Shown here piece after piece: positions 8,409 through 17,693 of a DNA stretch of 64,000 bases (position 1 is the stretch's first letter; the number at the start of each line of letters is the position of its first letter). The DNA comes from Cupriavidus agavae (GTDB lineage Bacteria; Pseudomonadota; Gammaproteobacteria; Burkholderiales; Burkholderiaceae): assembly GCF_004217045.1 (NCBI RefSeq), contig NZ_SGXM01000001.1, positions 1,860,001 to 1,924,000 of the forward strand, written 5' to 3'. The notes beneath the pieces were generated by a model. That model was not told where the DNA came from. It was given only the letters and a program-made list of their open reading frames with translations, and did no database searches. Made by a program: the position numbers and the translations under genes.

Positions 8409-9527
8409 TCAGGCGGCTTCCTGGAAGCCCGGCTGGCTGGCGAATCGGCCCAGGTGATGGTCCACATCGCCAAAGGTCGTGTTGATGAACGTCAGCCGCT
8501 TGAACATGTGCGCGGCCGGCATTTCGTCGGTCACGCCCATGCCGCCGTGGATCTGCACCGCCTCCTGGCCTACCGAGCGGGCCGCCTGGCCCACGCGCGC
8601 CTTGGCGGCAGACACGTAGCGGCGGCGTTCCTCGGGGCTGGCCTCGTCGAAACGGGCCGCGGCCAGCAGCGTGATCGAGCGCGACTGCTCGGCATGGATG
8701 AACATCTCCACCATGCGGTGCTGCAGCGCCTGGAAGCGCGCGATCGGCACGCCGAACTGCTGGCGCGTCTTGGCGTAGTCGAGCGTCGTGGCGTTCAGCG
8801 TGTCGAGGATGCCGACTGCTTCCGAGCACAGCAGCACTGCTGCATAGTCGGCCGTGGCTTCGAGTACGTCCCAGCCCTTGCCTTCCGTACCCAGCAGCGT
8901 GGCCGGCGCGTCCTGGAACGTCACGTCAGCGGCATGCAGGTTGTCGAGCGTGCGATAGTCCTGCACGGTCACGCCGGCGCCGTTCGTGTCGACGAGGTAC
9001 AGCGAGATGCCGTCCTGGTCGCGCTGGCCGCCGCTGGTGCGGGCCGACACCACGAGCTTGTCGGCTTGGGCGCCGTGCACCACGACCGTCTTCTTGCCGT
9101 TGAGCTTGCCGCCCTGGGCCGTCACGCGGACGTTGTTCAGTTCATAGCGCGACTGCTGCTCGCCGAACGCCGTTGCCAGCTTCACCTCGCCGCCGGCCAC
9201 CTGCTCCAGCACGGCTTCCTGGCCGCCGGCCAGCTTGAGTGCCTGGGCGCCCACCACCGTCGCCAGGTATGGCTCCACCACCAGGCCGCGGCCCAGTTCC
9301 TGCTGCACCACCATCATGTCGACGGCCGTGCCCGAGAAGCCGCCCTGCGCTTCCGGCACCGGCAGCGCGGTCAGGCCGAGTTCGACCAGTGCGCCCCAGG
9401 CGTTTGCGCCGTAGCCCTGCTCGGACTTCATGTTTTTCTTGCGCGATTCGAAATCGTAGCTCTTTTCCACGAAGCGGCGGATCGCGTCAGCCAGTTGCTT
9501 CTGTTCGTCGCTGAGATTGAAGTTCAT
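8409..9527 (-). CDS. Acyl-CoA dehydrogenase, smaller subunit type
   Basis: This 372-residue FAD-dependent acyl-CoA dehydrogenase catalyses α,β-dehydrogenation of an acyl-CoA. The three-domain layout is visible: the helical N-terminus beginning NLSDEQKQLADAIRRF, the central β domain, and the C-terminal helical domain with VQIHGGMGVTDE (about residues 335-346). It is 13 nt downstream of a second acyl-CoA dehydrogenase of about 400 residues. Adjacent large/small pairs of this kind often form heteromers in which only one chain keeps the catalytic base. Substrate unknown. Confidence 0.92.
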   Translation of the reverse strand: MNFNLSDEQKQLADAIRRFVEKSYDFESRKKNMKSEQGYGANAWGALVELGLTALPVPEAQGGFSGTAVDMMVVQQELGRGLVVEPYLATVVGAQALKLAGGQEAVLEQVAGGEVKLATAFGEQQSRYELNNVRVTAQGGKLNGKKTVVVHGAQADKLVVSARTSGGQRDQDGISLYLVDTNGAGVTVQDYRTLDNLHAADVTFQDAPATLLGTEGKGWDVLEATADYAAVLLCSEAVGILDTLNATTLDYAKTRQQFGVPIARFQALQHRMVEMFIHAEQSRSITLLAAARFDEASPEERRRYVSAAKARVGQAARSVGQEAVQIHGGMGVTDEMPAAHMFKRLTFINTTFGDVDHHLGRFASQPGFQEAA

Positions 9528-9540
9528 GTCGCGTGTCTCC

Positions 9541-10743
9541 TCACAGCCCCAGGATCATCTGGCTGATGATGTTCTTCTGAATTTCGTTGGAACCACCGTA
9601 GATCGAGGTCTTGCGGTAGTTGAAGTAGTACGCGGCCAGCGGCGCGGCATCGTCGTAGCCGGTGACCGTATGCGCCTGCTCGCACTCCAGGTAGGCCGGA
9701 TCGAACGGCATGGCGTACGGGCCGGCGGCCTCCACCATCAGTTCGGTCAGCATCTGCTGGATCTCGGTGCCCTTGATCTTGAGCATCGAGGCCTCGGGGC
9801 CGGGGCCCTTGCCGGCCGCTTCGCTCGACACCACGCGCAGCACGGTGATCTCCAGCGCCATCAGTTCGATCTCCAGCGCGGCCACCTTGCCGGCGAACAC
9901 CGGATCTTCGAGCAGCGGCTTGCCGTTCTTCTCCTGCTGGCGCGCCACGCGCTTCAGGAAGCCCAGTTCGCGCTTGGATGCGCCCACGCGGGCAATGCCG
10001 GTGCGCTCGTGGCCGAGCAGGTACTTGGCGTACGTCCAGCCGCGGTTTTCCTCGCCGACGCGGTTCTCCACCGGAACCTTGACGTTGTCGAAGAACACTT
10101 CATTCACTTCGTGGTCTTCGTCGAGCATGATGATCGGACGCACCGTGATGCCCGGCGTCTTCATGTCGATCAGCAGGAACGAGATGCCTTCCTGCTTCTT
10201 GGCCTCGGGGTCGGTGCGCACCAGGCAGAAGATCATGTCGGCGTGCTGGCCGAGCGTGGTCCAGGTCTTCTGGCCATTGACGATGTAGTGCTTGCCATCG
10301 GCGGTCAGTTCGGCACGGGTCTTCACCGAAGCCAGATCCGAGCCCGAGCCCGGCTCCGAGTAACCCTGGCACCACCAGTCGGTGCAGTCCAGAATGCGCG
10401 GCAGATAGTACGACTTCTGCTCGGCATTGCCGTACTTCATGATCACGGGCGCAACCATCGCCACGCCAAACGGCAGCACGCCGGGCGCGCCGACGCGGGC
10501 ATTTTCCTCATCCCAGATATGGCGCTGCGTGGCGTTCCAGCCCGTACCGCCAAAATCCACCGGCCAGTGCGGCGCGGACCAGCCCTTCTTGGCCAGCGTC
10601 TTGTGCCAGAGCACCAGATCGTCGCGGCTGGGGCGGCGGTGGTTGAGAACCTTTTCGCGGATTTCCGCCGGCAGGTTGGCCTCGAGCCAGCTGCGCACTT
10701 CCTGACGGAAGGCGTTGTCGGCCTCCGAGTAGTTGAGATCCAT
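9541..10743 (-). CDS. Acyl-CoA dehydrogenase, larger subunit type
   Basis: A 400-residue acyl-CoA dehydrogenase. The sequence GYSEPGSGSDLAS is the FAD/substrate loop, and YGGSNEIQKNIISQ is the C-terminal signature. The ATG at 10741-10743 (MDLNYSEADNAFRQEV) was chosen because family members start at this point; an in-frame ATG lies only four codons upstream. It is the first gene of the four-gene fatty or branched acyl-CoA oxidation cluster and is probably the partner of the 372-residue dehydrogenase downstream. Confidence 0.92.
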   Translation of the reverse strand: MDLNYSEADNAFRQEVRSWLEANLPAEIREKVLNHRRPSRDDLVLWHKTLAKKGWSAPHWPVDFGGTGWNATQRHIWDEENARVGAPGVLPFGVAMVAPVIMKYGNAEQKSYYLPRILDCTDWWCQGYSEPGSGSDLASVKTRAELTADGKHYIVNGQKTWTTLGQHADMIFCLVRTDPEAKKQEGISFLLIDMKTPGITVRPIIMLDEDHEVNEVFFDNVKVPVENRVGEENRGWTYAKYLLGHERTGIARVGASKRELGFLKRVARQQEKNGKPLLEDPVFAGKVAALEIELMALEITVLRVVSSEAAGKGPGPEASMLKIKGTEIQQMLTELMVEAAGPYAMPFDPAYLECEQAHTVTGYDDAAPLAAYYFNYRKTSIYGGSNEIQKNIISQMILGL

Positions 10744-10835
10744 GCCCGTCTCCATTGGTGGTGCCGGCGGGCGCCGGCCGTTTGTTATACCCGGCGCATC
10801 GCTGCGCTGGATAGAACCGGGCACAGGATGCTTGT

Positions 10836-11303
10836 TCAGTGGGCCGTCTGCTTCAATGCATCCGGCACGATGAGCGGAAAGGTGTCGATGCCCTCGTCGG
10901 CCAGCGCCTGCACATCCTCGGGAGTGGCCGAGCCGCGGATACCGCGCTCCGGTGCCTCCTCGTAGTGCATGCGCCGTGCCTCTTCCACGAAACGCTCGCC
11001 CACGTCCTCGGTCTGCGCCATGACCTGCCGCACGGCCTTCAGGTAGGTGGCCTGCAACGCCTGCATCATCTGCTGCGCGTCGGCCTGCCCTTCCCCGCCT
11101 TTGCGGCCCTGGTCCGGCGCCGGCTTCGCGGTCGCACCCGACAGGTTCAGGCGCGGCGCGCTCGGCAGGCGGCTGACCGCATGGTCGCCACAGACCGGGC
11201 ATTGAACGAGATCGCGTGAAATCTGCGACTGCGCATCTTCCGCCGAGGCGAACCAGCCCTCGAAACGATGGTCTTGCGCACAGCGCAGGTCGAGCACCTT
11301 CAT
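10836..11303 (-). CDS. DUF1178 family protein
   Basis: This 155-residue protein opens with MKVLDLRCAQDHRFEGWF and carries a CPVCGD knuckle (about residues 36-41). With Cys8 and His12 it could form a zinc ribbon, as in other DUF1178 members. A long charged helix follows. No function is known; family members are found in alpha- and betaproteobacteria. The start at 11303 leaves a 15-nt leader from a good σ70 promoter at 11326-11354. Monocistronic. Confidence 0.88.
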   Translation of the reverse strand: MKVLDLRCAQDHRFEGWFASAEDAQSQISRDLVQCPVCGDHAVSRLPSAPRLNLSGATAKPAPDQGRKGGEGQADAQQMMQALQATYLKAVRQVMAQTEDVGERFVEEARRMHYEEAPERGIRGSATPEDVQALADEGIDTFPLIVPDALKQTAH

Positions 11304-11325
11304 GATCTTTCCAGCCCGTCGGGCA

Positions 11326-11383
11326 ATGTTAGCCGTGAATCGAAATTTTGTGAACGGTCGTGCTAATTTTTTTCGTGACCGTT
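11326..11383 (-). promoter_or_regulatory. σ70 promoter with overlapping inverted repeat upstream of DUF1178
   Basis: On the minus strand TTCACA (11349-11354) and TAACAT (11326-11331) are separated by exactly 17 bp. Immediately upstream AACGGTC (11353-11359) is repeated inverted as GACCGTT (11377-11383), with a T-rich 17-bp centre. The dyad abuts the -35 box, so it could be an operator. No regulator is encoded next to it. Confidence 0.55.
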
Positions 11384-11528
11384 TGCGGCGGGCGGATGCG
11401 TGGACGACACAATATCGACGCGAACGCTGCCGGAAGCCGCTGAACCGAGGGAAAACCCGGCCCGTTGGCGGACACAAGCTTACAGGATTCGGGCCGTTGA
11501 GGTCATCGGCCCTGCGCACGGATGCAGG

Positions 11529-12500
11529 CTACTGCGGGCGGGGCGCCTGCGCCGTTGCCGGGGAGTCGCGATCAAGCATGGCCGCGCGCGCGGCCTCCGC
11601 TGCATTGGCAAAGTGCTGCCTGCGAACGGCTTCGAGTTGCCGAGCGGCCTCGTCCGGATCCAGTCCGCCGTGGTTGGTGACATGTGCGGCAGCGGCCCGA
11701 TAGTTCTCATATCTGGCGGCCCAGAACGCGTCGTCCTGGCGCTGGGCGTCGAAGCGGCGCACTGCATCCTCGCCCACATTGGCGCGCAGGAACTCGCGCA
11801 TCTGGTCAGCGCTTGCGCCTTGTGCACGCAGAGACTGAAGCTGCTGGGTCAGCGCCTGGGCCCGCGGTACCGGAGCTGGCTCCACTTGCTGGCCTTCGCC
11901 GGACCGGAGACTGGCAAGCACTCGTTGCTCGCGGTCTTCCTCTGCCCCGTACCAGTCCCTTGCGACCTCCGGACCCAGATACTGGCGCCGCATGTCGGAC
12001 CTCGCCCTGAGGAACTCGGCGATGCGAGGCAAATCGGCCGTGCTCACTGCGCCGGCCTGGCGCGCAAAGCCATAGGTCGGCAACAGCGCGTCGTGCGCGT
12101 CCATATAGGCGATGAACCGCTGCGCGAGGTCCATCGCCTGGGCAAAGGCAAGTGGTGCGGGCTTTGCCAGAACGTTCCTGATGTGCCCCTCCAGCCGCGC
12201 AATCTGGTGCTGTCGGTTGGCTTTGGGGGCGCTCGCCAGGAAGTACTCGAACAGGTGCCGCGTTTGCAGCGTGATCCGCAACCGTCCGTTGGCGTCAGTC
12301 AGGAGTCCGTCGGGCGCAGCGGTATCCGCGCCGGCCCTGGTGGGGTGCGGATCGGGCTCGCCTCCGGCCGCCTCTATCCGTGCTGGTACACCAACGCCGG
12401 GGCGGGCTGATTCTGCCGCATCCCCGGAAGGTGGTTCACCTACACCAAACACGAAGAGCAAGACAGCAGCGAAGCCGATTCCAGCCGCCGCCCACTTCAT
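11529..12500 (-). CDS. lifO: Lipase-specific foldase (lipase chaperone)
   Basis: This is a 323-residue membrane-anchored steric chaperone that folds the secreted lipase in the periplasm. A single N-terminal helix (about residues 4-20) is followed by an Ala/Pro-rich linker and an extended helical domain. The Lif motif RHLFEYFLAS is at residues 81-90 (family pattern RxxFDYxLS). It starts 11 nt downstream of the lipase stop, the standard lip-lif arrangement. The ATG at 12500 puts the membrane helix at the N-terminus. Sequence outside the motif is divergent, as usual in this family. Confidence 0.93.
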   Translation of the reverse strand: MKWAAAGIGFAAVLLFVFGVGEPPSGDAAESARPGVGVPARIEAAGGEPDPHPTRAGADTAAPDGLLTDANGRLRITLQTRHLFEYFLASAPKANRQHQIARLEGHIRNVLAKPAPLAFAQAMDLAQRFIAYMDAHDALLPTYGFARQAGAVSTADLPRIAEFLRARSDMRRQYLGPEVARDWYGAEEDREQRVLASLRSGEGQQVEPAPVPRAQALTQQLQSLRAQGASADQMREFLRANVGEDAVRRFDAQRQDDAFWAARYENYRAAAAHVTNHGGLDPDEAARQLEAVRRQHFANAAEAARAAMLDRDSPATAQAPRPQ

Positions 12501-12511
12501 GCCTCGGCTTC

Positions 12512-13471
12512 TCACAACCCTTCCAGTTTCAAGCGATTGGCATGCTGCCGGATCACTGCCACGGGATCGGCCGACCACAACCCACGCAAGCCAAGAATCT
12601 GGTTCACCTCGTCGAAGTGGTTCCAGTCGTAGATGCCGAGCTCCTTGCCGAACCGCGCGCTGCAGACAGAGACGAAGCCGTCGTGGCTGCCGCCGTTGCG
12701 GGACTCGATGAGCGCTCCGACCGGAATGAATACGAGATCCGACGGATCCAGTACGTTAGTGCCTGCCGCATCCCCCATCCACGAGTAGAGAAGCTGACGC
12801 TGCCCGTTGCGGACATCGACTTCGCCGGTCGGGCCGGTACAACTGGCCGGCAGGCCGGCGCTGGGATATGCGGTGTTGTACTCCGCCGAACCCGCGGTGG
12901 ACAGCTGCTGTTGCGCTGCCAGTGCATCGGGCGGGAGTGGCTGGCCAGATGTCAGGTCGATGGCGTAACCGATCAGGTTGAACACGATGGTAAGCAGCGC
13001 CAGCACGGCCGGCGGTTGCTCGCCGGCCAGGTCGAACAGTTCCATGCCCTTGTGAGGCGTGCCGATCGTGGTCACCGAAACTACGTTGTTCGGCAGCACG
13101 GAAGCGGCATAGCGGGAACTCAAGCCACCCATGCTGTGCCCGATCAGGTTGAACTGCGTGGGACCATTCACCACCATGAAGTCCTGCATCCACTGGACCA
13201 GTTGGCCGCCACGCCGGTCAGGGCCCTCGCCGTTGACGGAGCCCACCTGCACGACATAGACCTCCGCGCCATTCTGGGCGAGGTCTTCGGGGATCCCGTA
13301 GAAGTAGTTCACCAGCCCGAGATACTGTGACGTGCCGAGACCCCCGTGGACGAGAATGATCGGGTGCTGGGTGCGTGCATACGTCGACTGCGCCGATGCT
13401 GACAAGGGCGCCAGGAAGATCGATACCGCGAAGCCGAGCGAGAAGAGTCCGGTGAGTGTCGTGCGTAACAT
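12512..13471 (-). CDS. lipA: Secreted triacylglycerol lipase, class I.2
   Basis: This is a 319-residue secreted lipase with a signal peptide (cleavage after SASA at about residue 27). The nucleophile elbow GHSMG is at 111-115 (Ser113), the acid is Asp264 in HDG, and the catalytic base is His285 in WNHFDEVNQ. Cys211 and Cys270 match the single disulfide of class I.2 lipases, and the C-terminus AVIRQHANRLKLEG is conserved. The oxyanion region reads VHGGLGT. It hydrolyses long-chain triglycerides outside the cell, needs the foldase encoded next, and should leave by the type II secretion system, which is not in this window. Confidence 0.94.
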   Translation of the reverse strand: MLRTTLTGLFSLGFAVSIFLAPLSASAQSTYARTQHPIILVHGGLGTSQYLGLVNYFYGIPEDLAQNGAEVYVVQVGSVNGEGPDRRGGQLVQWMQDFMVVNGPTQFNLIGHSMGGLSSRYAASVLPNNVVSVTTIGTPHKGMELFDLAGEQPPAVLALLTIVFNLIGYAIDLTSGQPLPPDALAAQQQLSTAGSAEYNTAYPSAGLPASCTGPTGEVDVRNGQRQLLYSWMGDAAGTNVLDPSDLVFIPVGALIESRNGGSHDGFVSVCSARFGKELGIYDWNHFDEVNQILGLRGLWSADPVAVIRQHANRLKLEGL

Positions 13472-13541
13472 GGGGGTCTCCTGTGAGCCGGAGCACCTCG
13501 TATGGCGCCCCTGCCGTCAGACCGCAGCCCGACGCCTACCC

Positions 13542-13570
13542 ATGCTAGAAAACGAAAAAACCTGTTTCAA
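13542..13570 (-). promoter_or_regulatory. σ70 promoter of the lipase-foldase operon
   Basis: TTGAAA (13565-13570 read on the minus strand) and TAGCAT (13542-13547) are 17 bp apart, both near consensus, with an A/T-rich spacer. Transcription would begin about 60 nt before the lipase ATG. No operator is obvious. Confidence 0.65.
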
Positions 13571-13663
13571 CGTGACACTGCATTGACGCTAACTGCCCCG
13601 ACGGGAGTTGAGAAGGTGAATCGCCACCCGCCACCGACGCCGCGCCGCGGGTGGCCAGACGCA

Positions 13664-14320
13664 TCACCCGTTCGCCCGCACGACTGGAAAAGGCGGCTCG
13701 GACTGCTCGCCCGGCTGCCACGCGCCGGAGACAATCTTCTCGAGCCAGAAAGCGCCGATGATCGTCTTCACGTCGGTGATGCGGCCCTGGCGCACCCAGT
13801 CGATCACCTGCCCTACCGGGGTAATGAACGTCTCGAGGAACTCGCCGTCATCGAGCTTCGCTGCGCCGGCGGTCAGGTCGCGCGCCAGGAAGAGGTCGAT
13901 GAATTCGGTGGAGTAGGAAATGACCGGGTGGATGCGCGTCAGGTAGTCCCAGCGCCGTGCCGTGTATCCCGTCTCTTCTTCCAGTTCGCGCTCTCCGCAG
14001 CGCTGCGCCCCCTCTTCGGGGTCGAGCTTGCCAGCCGGAAATTCCAGCATGACCTCGCCCACCGGGTAGCGGAACTGGCGCTCCATCAGCACCGTGCCGT
14101 CGTCGAACAGCGGGATCATCATCACCGCGCCGGGATGCAGCACATACTCGCGGCCGGTCTGCTTGCCGTCGGGCAGGCGGACGATGTCTTGCTTGAGAGT
14201 CAGGAACTTGCCGCGATGGATCGTCGCCGAGGCGACGGGAGTTTCCCTCAGATGCCCGTCATCGGGCTCGGAAGCACCGGACTGGCTGGCGGGAATGGCG
14301 GCGGTAGTCTTGTCGGACAT
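13664..14320 (-). CDS. Nudix hydrolase, ADP-ribose pyrophosphatase type
   Basis: This 218-residue protein has a complete Nudix box from Gly97 to Tyr119 (G-x5-E-x7-REL-x-EE-x-G-Y). It probably hydrolyses ADP-ribose or a similar nucleoside diphosphate derivative: an upstream conserved segment (EFPAGKLD) and the length match ADP-ribose pyrophosphatases. It lies 51 nt downstream of DUF2818 at the end of the nuo transcript, an arrangement common in Burkholderiales. A weak 9-bp hairpin (13623-13655) lies at its 3' end without a U-tract. Confidence 0.9.
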   Translation of the reverse strand: MSDKTTAAIPASQSGASEPDDGHLRETPVASATIHRGKFLTLKQDIVRLPDGKQTGREYVLHPGAVMMIPLFDDGTVLMERQFRYPVGEVMLEFPAGKLDPEEGAQRCGERELEEETGYTARRWDYLTRIHPVISYSTEFIDLFLARDLTAGAAKLDDGEFLETFITPVGQVIDWVRQGRITDVKTIIGAFWLEKIVSGAWQPGEQSEPPFPVVRANG

Positions 14321-14371
14321 GGACGCTCCGGATGTGTGGCACGGTCCCGGGGCGTCAGGAAGTTGGCCGCG

Positions 14372-14680
14372 TCAGGCCGTGCGATGTTTGACCAGGTATT
14401 GCCAGGTGAAGCCGGGAAAGGCGAACACCAGCATCATGCAGCCCGTGATGGCGTAGAACTGCCAGCCTTGCGCAAAGGTGCTGCCAAGGCTGGCTTCCAC
14501 CGCAAGACCGGCCGCGCCGGCCACCACGTACCACGTGAAGAGCTCCACCAGGCGCAGCCACAGCGGCTTGCGGGCCCACTTCAGGCCCACCGCCGCGAAC
14601 AGGCGCTGGTTGACGAACGGCAGGTTGGCACACACCAGTGCCAGCAAGATGACAAACCAACCGCCTGCCGAGGAACTCAT
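14372..14680 (-). CDS. DUF2818 family small membrane protein
   Basis: This 102-residue protein has three predicted membrane helices (about 7-24, 45-65 and 74-92). It is found immediately downstream of nuoN in many betaproteobacteria, here 25 nt after it. The context suggests an accessory role linked to complex I, but no function has been shown as far as I know. Confidence 0.88.
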   Translation of the reverse strand: MSSSAGGWFVILLALVCANLPFVNQRLFAAVGLKWARKPLWLRLVELFTWYVVAGAAGLAVEASLGSTFAQGWQFYAITGCMMLVFAFPGFTWQYLVKHRTA

Positions 14681-14705
14681 CGCATCACCTCAAAACGTTG
14701 CTGCG

Positions 14706-16181
14706 TCAGGACGCCAGTGTCGCACGGATCGCCTGGTAGCACAGGCCCATCAGCGCCGCCGGGAAGATACCCAGCAGGATCACGGCCAGGCCATTGATAC
14801 TGAGCATCGCGCGTACGCCGCCCGAAGCCTCCAGCGGCTCGTCGCCGGCCGGCGCATCAAAGTACATCAGCTTGACCACGCGCAGGTAGTAGAAGGCACC
14901 GATCAGCGAGAACACCACGGCCACCACCGCCAGCCAGCTCATGCCAGCCTTGACCACGGCCTGCAGCACGGCCAGCTTGGCGTAGAAGCCGACGGTCGGC
15001 GGAATGCCGGCCATCGAGAACATCATCACCAGCATCAGAAACGCGAACCACGGATGGCGGCGCGACATGCCCTTCAGGTCGTCCAGCGTTTCAGCCTCGA
15101 AACCCTTGCGCGTACGCACCAGGATCAGGCCGAACGTGCCGAGCGTGGTCAGCATGTACGTGATCGAGTAGAACATCGACGAGCTGTACGCATTGGCCGC
15201 GCCATCCGCCTTGTTCGCCACCACGCCGGACAGCATGCCCAACAGGATGAAGCCCATGTGCGAGATGGTCGAGTACGCCAGCATCCGCTTCAGGTTGGTC
15301 TGCACGATGGCCGTCAGGTTGCCGATCACCAGCGAGGCAATCGACAGCACCACCAGCATCATCTGCCAGTCGGTGGCCAGCGGCAGCAGGCCTTCCACCA
15401 GTACGCGCAGGATCAGCGCGAAGGCGGCAACCTTCGGGCCGGCCGCGATCAGCAGCGTCACGGCGGTCGGCGAGCCCTGGTAGATATCCGGGATCCACAT
15501 GTGGAACGGTGCGGCGCCAAGCTTGAACGACAGACCGGCCACGATGAACACCACGCCGAAGGCCAGCATCGTCGTATTGACGCGACCCGACTCCACCACG
15601 CGGAAGACCTCGCCGAGGTTCAGCGAACCCGTGGCGCCGTACATCATCGACATGCCGTACAGCAGGAAGCCCGAGGCCAGCGCACCCAGCACAAAGTACT
15701 TGATGGCCGATTCCGACGTCACGCGCGAATCGCGGCGCAGCGCCACCAGTGCGTACGAGGACAGCGACAGCAGTTCCAGACCCAGGTACAGCGTCAGGAA
15801 ATTGTTGCCGGTGATCATCACGATCTGGCCGCCGAGCGTGAACAGCGCCAGCATGTAGAACTCGCCGGCGAACATGTCACGCTCGCCAAGGTAGTGGCGC
15901 GTGTAGACCAGCGTCAGGAACATGCCCAGCGCGCAGAACGCCGACAGCACGTTGGCCATCGGATCGATCACGACCAGGTTGGCGAACGCATAGTGCGTTT
16001 CGCCATTGGCCGCGTTCAGGCCGAACCAGCCCGTCAGGACGAGCGTGACCAGCAGGGAGAGCGGGTAGGCCAGGCTCGTGCGGTTCTTGCCACGGGCGAG
16101 GTCGATCCAGTTGATCGCCGCGATGGCGACCGCCAGGAAGATGATTGGCGCCACCGGGGCCAGGCTAGAGGACGATTGCAT
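14706..16181 (-). CDS. nuoN: NADH:quinone oxidoreductase subunit N
   Basis: This 491-residue antiporter-like subunit of the complex I membrane arm has about 14 predicted helices. It carries the conserved proton-channel segments [16 protein letters not shown] (glutamate in TM5) and [17 protein letters not shown] (lysine/histidine region). It pumps protons during NADH oxidation. Last structural gene of the nuoA-N operon, 18 nt after nuoM. Confidence 0.96.
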   Translation of the reverse strand: MQSSSSLAPVAPIIFLAVAIAAINWIDLARGKNRTSLAYPLSLLVTLVLTGWFGLNAANGETHYAFANLVVIDPMANVLSAFCALGMFLTLVYTRHYLGERDMFAGEFYMLALFTLGGQIVMITGNNFLTLYLGLELLSLSSYALVALRRDSRVTSESAIKYFVLGALASGFLLYGMSMMYGATGSLNLGEVFRVVESGRVNTTMLAFGVVFIVAGLSFKLGAAPFHMWIPDIYQGSPTAVTLLIAAGPKVAAFALILRVLVEGLLPLATDWQMMLVVLSIASLVIGNLTAIVQTNLKRMLAYSTISHMGFILLGMLSGVVANKADGAANAYSSSMFYSITYMLTTLGTFGLILVRTRKGFEAETLDDLKGMSRRHPWFAFLMLVMMFSMAGIPPTVGFYAKLAVLQAVVKAGMSWLAVVAVVFSLIGAFYYLRVVKLMYFDAPAGDEPLEASGGVRAMLSINGLAVILLGIFPAALMGLCYQAIRATLAS

Positions 16182-16199
16182 GTTTATTCTCTCCCCCGC

Positions 16200-17666
16200 T
16201 TACAGCTTGGACTGTGCCACGTGGGACAGCAGGTTCACCACCGAGGCGTGCATCACGTCGGTGAAGGGTTTCGGGTACAGGCCCATGTACAGCGTGAGGA
16301 TGGCCAGCAGGCCCAGCATCAGGAATTCGCGCTTGTTCAGGTCCAGCAGTTCGCGCACATGGTCGTGCACGATGTCGCCGAAGATCACGCGCTTGACCAT
16401 CCACAGCGAATAGGCTGCACCGAAGATCAGGGCGGTGGCGGCCAGCAGGCCAATCCAGAAGTTGTACTTCACGGCGCCCAGGATGACCATGAACTCGCCC
16501 ACGAAGCCCGACGTCGCCGGCAGGCCGCAGTTGGCCATGGCGAAGAACACCGAGAAGGCGGCGAACTTCGGCATCACGTTCACCACGCCGCCGTAGTCGG
16601 CGATCTGGCGCGAGTGCACGCGGTCATACAGCACGCCGATGCACAGGAACATGGCGCCCGAGACGAAGCCGTGCGAGATCATCTGCACGATACCGCCCTC
16701 GACACCGATGTCGTTGAAGATGAAGAAACCGAGCGTCACGAAACCCATGTGGGCAATCGACGAGTACGCCACCAGCTTCTTCATGTCGGCCTGGACCAGC
16801 GCCACGAGGCCGATGTAGATCACCGCGATCAGCGAGATCGTGATGATGAACGGTGCCATGTAGTGGCTGGCGTCCGGGGCGATCGGCAGCGAGAACCGCA
16901 GGAAGCCGTAGGCACCCAGCTTCAGCATGATGGCGGCCAGCACCACGGAACCGCCGGTCGGCGCTTCCACGTGGGCATCGGGCAGCCAGGTGTGCACCGG
17001 CCACATCGGCACCTTCACGGCAAAGGCCATGAAGAAAGCCAGGAAGATCAGGATCTGCTCTTCGAACGACAGCTTGGCCTGGTGCCAGGTCAGGATGTCG
17101 AACGTCCCCGTCTTGTTGTACAGGTACAGCAGCGCGACCAGCGTCAGCAGCGAGCCGAGCAGCGTGTAGAGGAAGAACTTGAACGCGGCATACACGCGGT
17201 TCGGCCCGCCCCAGACACCGATGATGATGTACATCGGGATCAGCGTGGCCTCGAAGAACACGTAGAACAGCATGCCGTCCAGCGCGCAGAACACGCCGAC
17301 CATCAGGCCCGACAGGATCAGGAACGCGGCCATGTACTCGGCCACGCGCTCGGTGATCACTTCCCAGGCCGCGATCACGACGATCACGGTGATGAACGCG
17401 GTCAGCACCACGAACCACATCGAGATGCCATCCACGCCAAGGTGGTAGGCGATGTTGAAGCGCTCGATCCAGTTCGCCTGCTCGACGAACTGCATCGCAG
17501 CCGTCGACGTATCGAAGTGCAGGACCAGCGGCAGCGTGACGATGAAGCTGGCGATGGCGCCGAACAGCGACATCCAGCGCACGAAGCACTTGCTGTTGTC
17601 GGAGCCGAACATCAATACCAGCAGGCCGAAGAAGATAGGCAGCCAGATTGCGAAAGACAGAACCAT
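16200..17666 (-). CDS. nuoM: NADH:quinone oxidoreductase subunit M
   Basis: This 488-residue antiporter-like subunit has about 14 helices. Hallmark sequence includes FEATLIPMYIIIG (the TM5 glutamate) and FAVKVPMWPVHTWLPDAHVEAP (the lysine in TM7), followed by SSIAHMGFVTLG. It forms one of the three proton channels of the membrane arm, between NuoL and NuoN. It lies 27 nt downstream of nuoL. Confidence 0.96.
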   Translation of the reverse strand: MVLSFAIWLPIFFGLLVLMFGSDNSKCFVRWMSLFGAIASFIVTLPLVLHFDTSTAAMQFVEQANWIERFNIAYHLGVDGISMWFVVLTAFITVIVVIAAWEVITERVAEYMAAFLILSGLMVGVFCALDGMLFYVFFEATLIPMYIIIGVWGGPNRVYAAFKFFLYTLLGSLLTLVALLYLYNKTGTFDILTWHQAKLSFEEQILIFLAFFMAFAVKVPMWPVHTWLPDAHVEAPTGGSVVLAAIMLKLGAYGFLRFSLPIAPDASHYMAPFIITISLIAVIYIGLVALVQADMKKLVAYSSIAHMGFVTLGFFIFNDIGVEGGIVQMISHGFVSGAMFLCIGVLYDRVHSRQIADYGGVVNVMPKFAAFSVFFAMANCGLPATSGFVGEFMVILGAVKYNFWIGLLAATALIFGAAYSLWMVKRVIFGDIVHDHVRELLDLNKREFLMLGLLAILTLYMGLYPKPFTDVMHASVVNLLSHVAQSKL

Positions 17667-17693
17667 TTCTTTGTTTTCCTTACTTGGTGCCTA

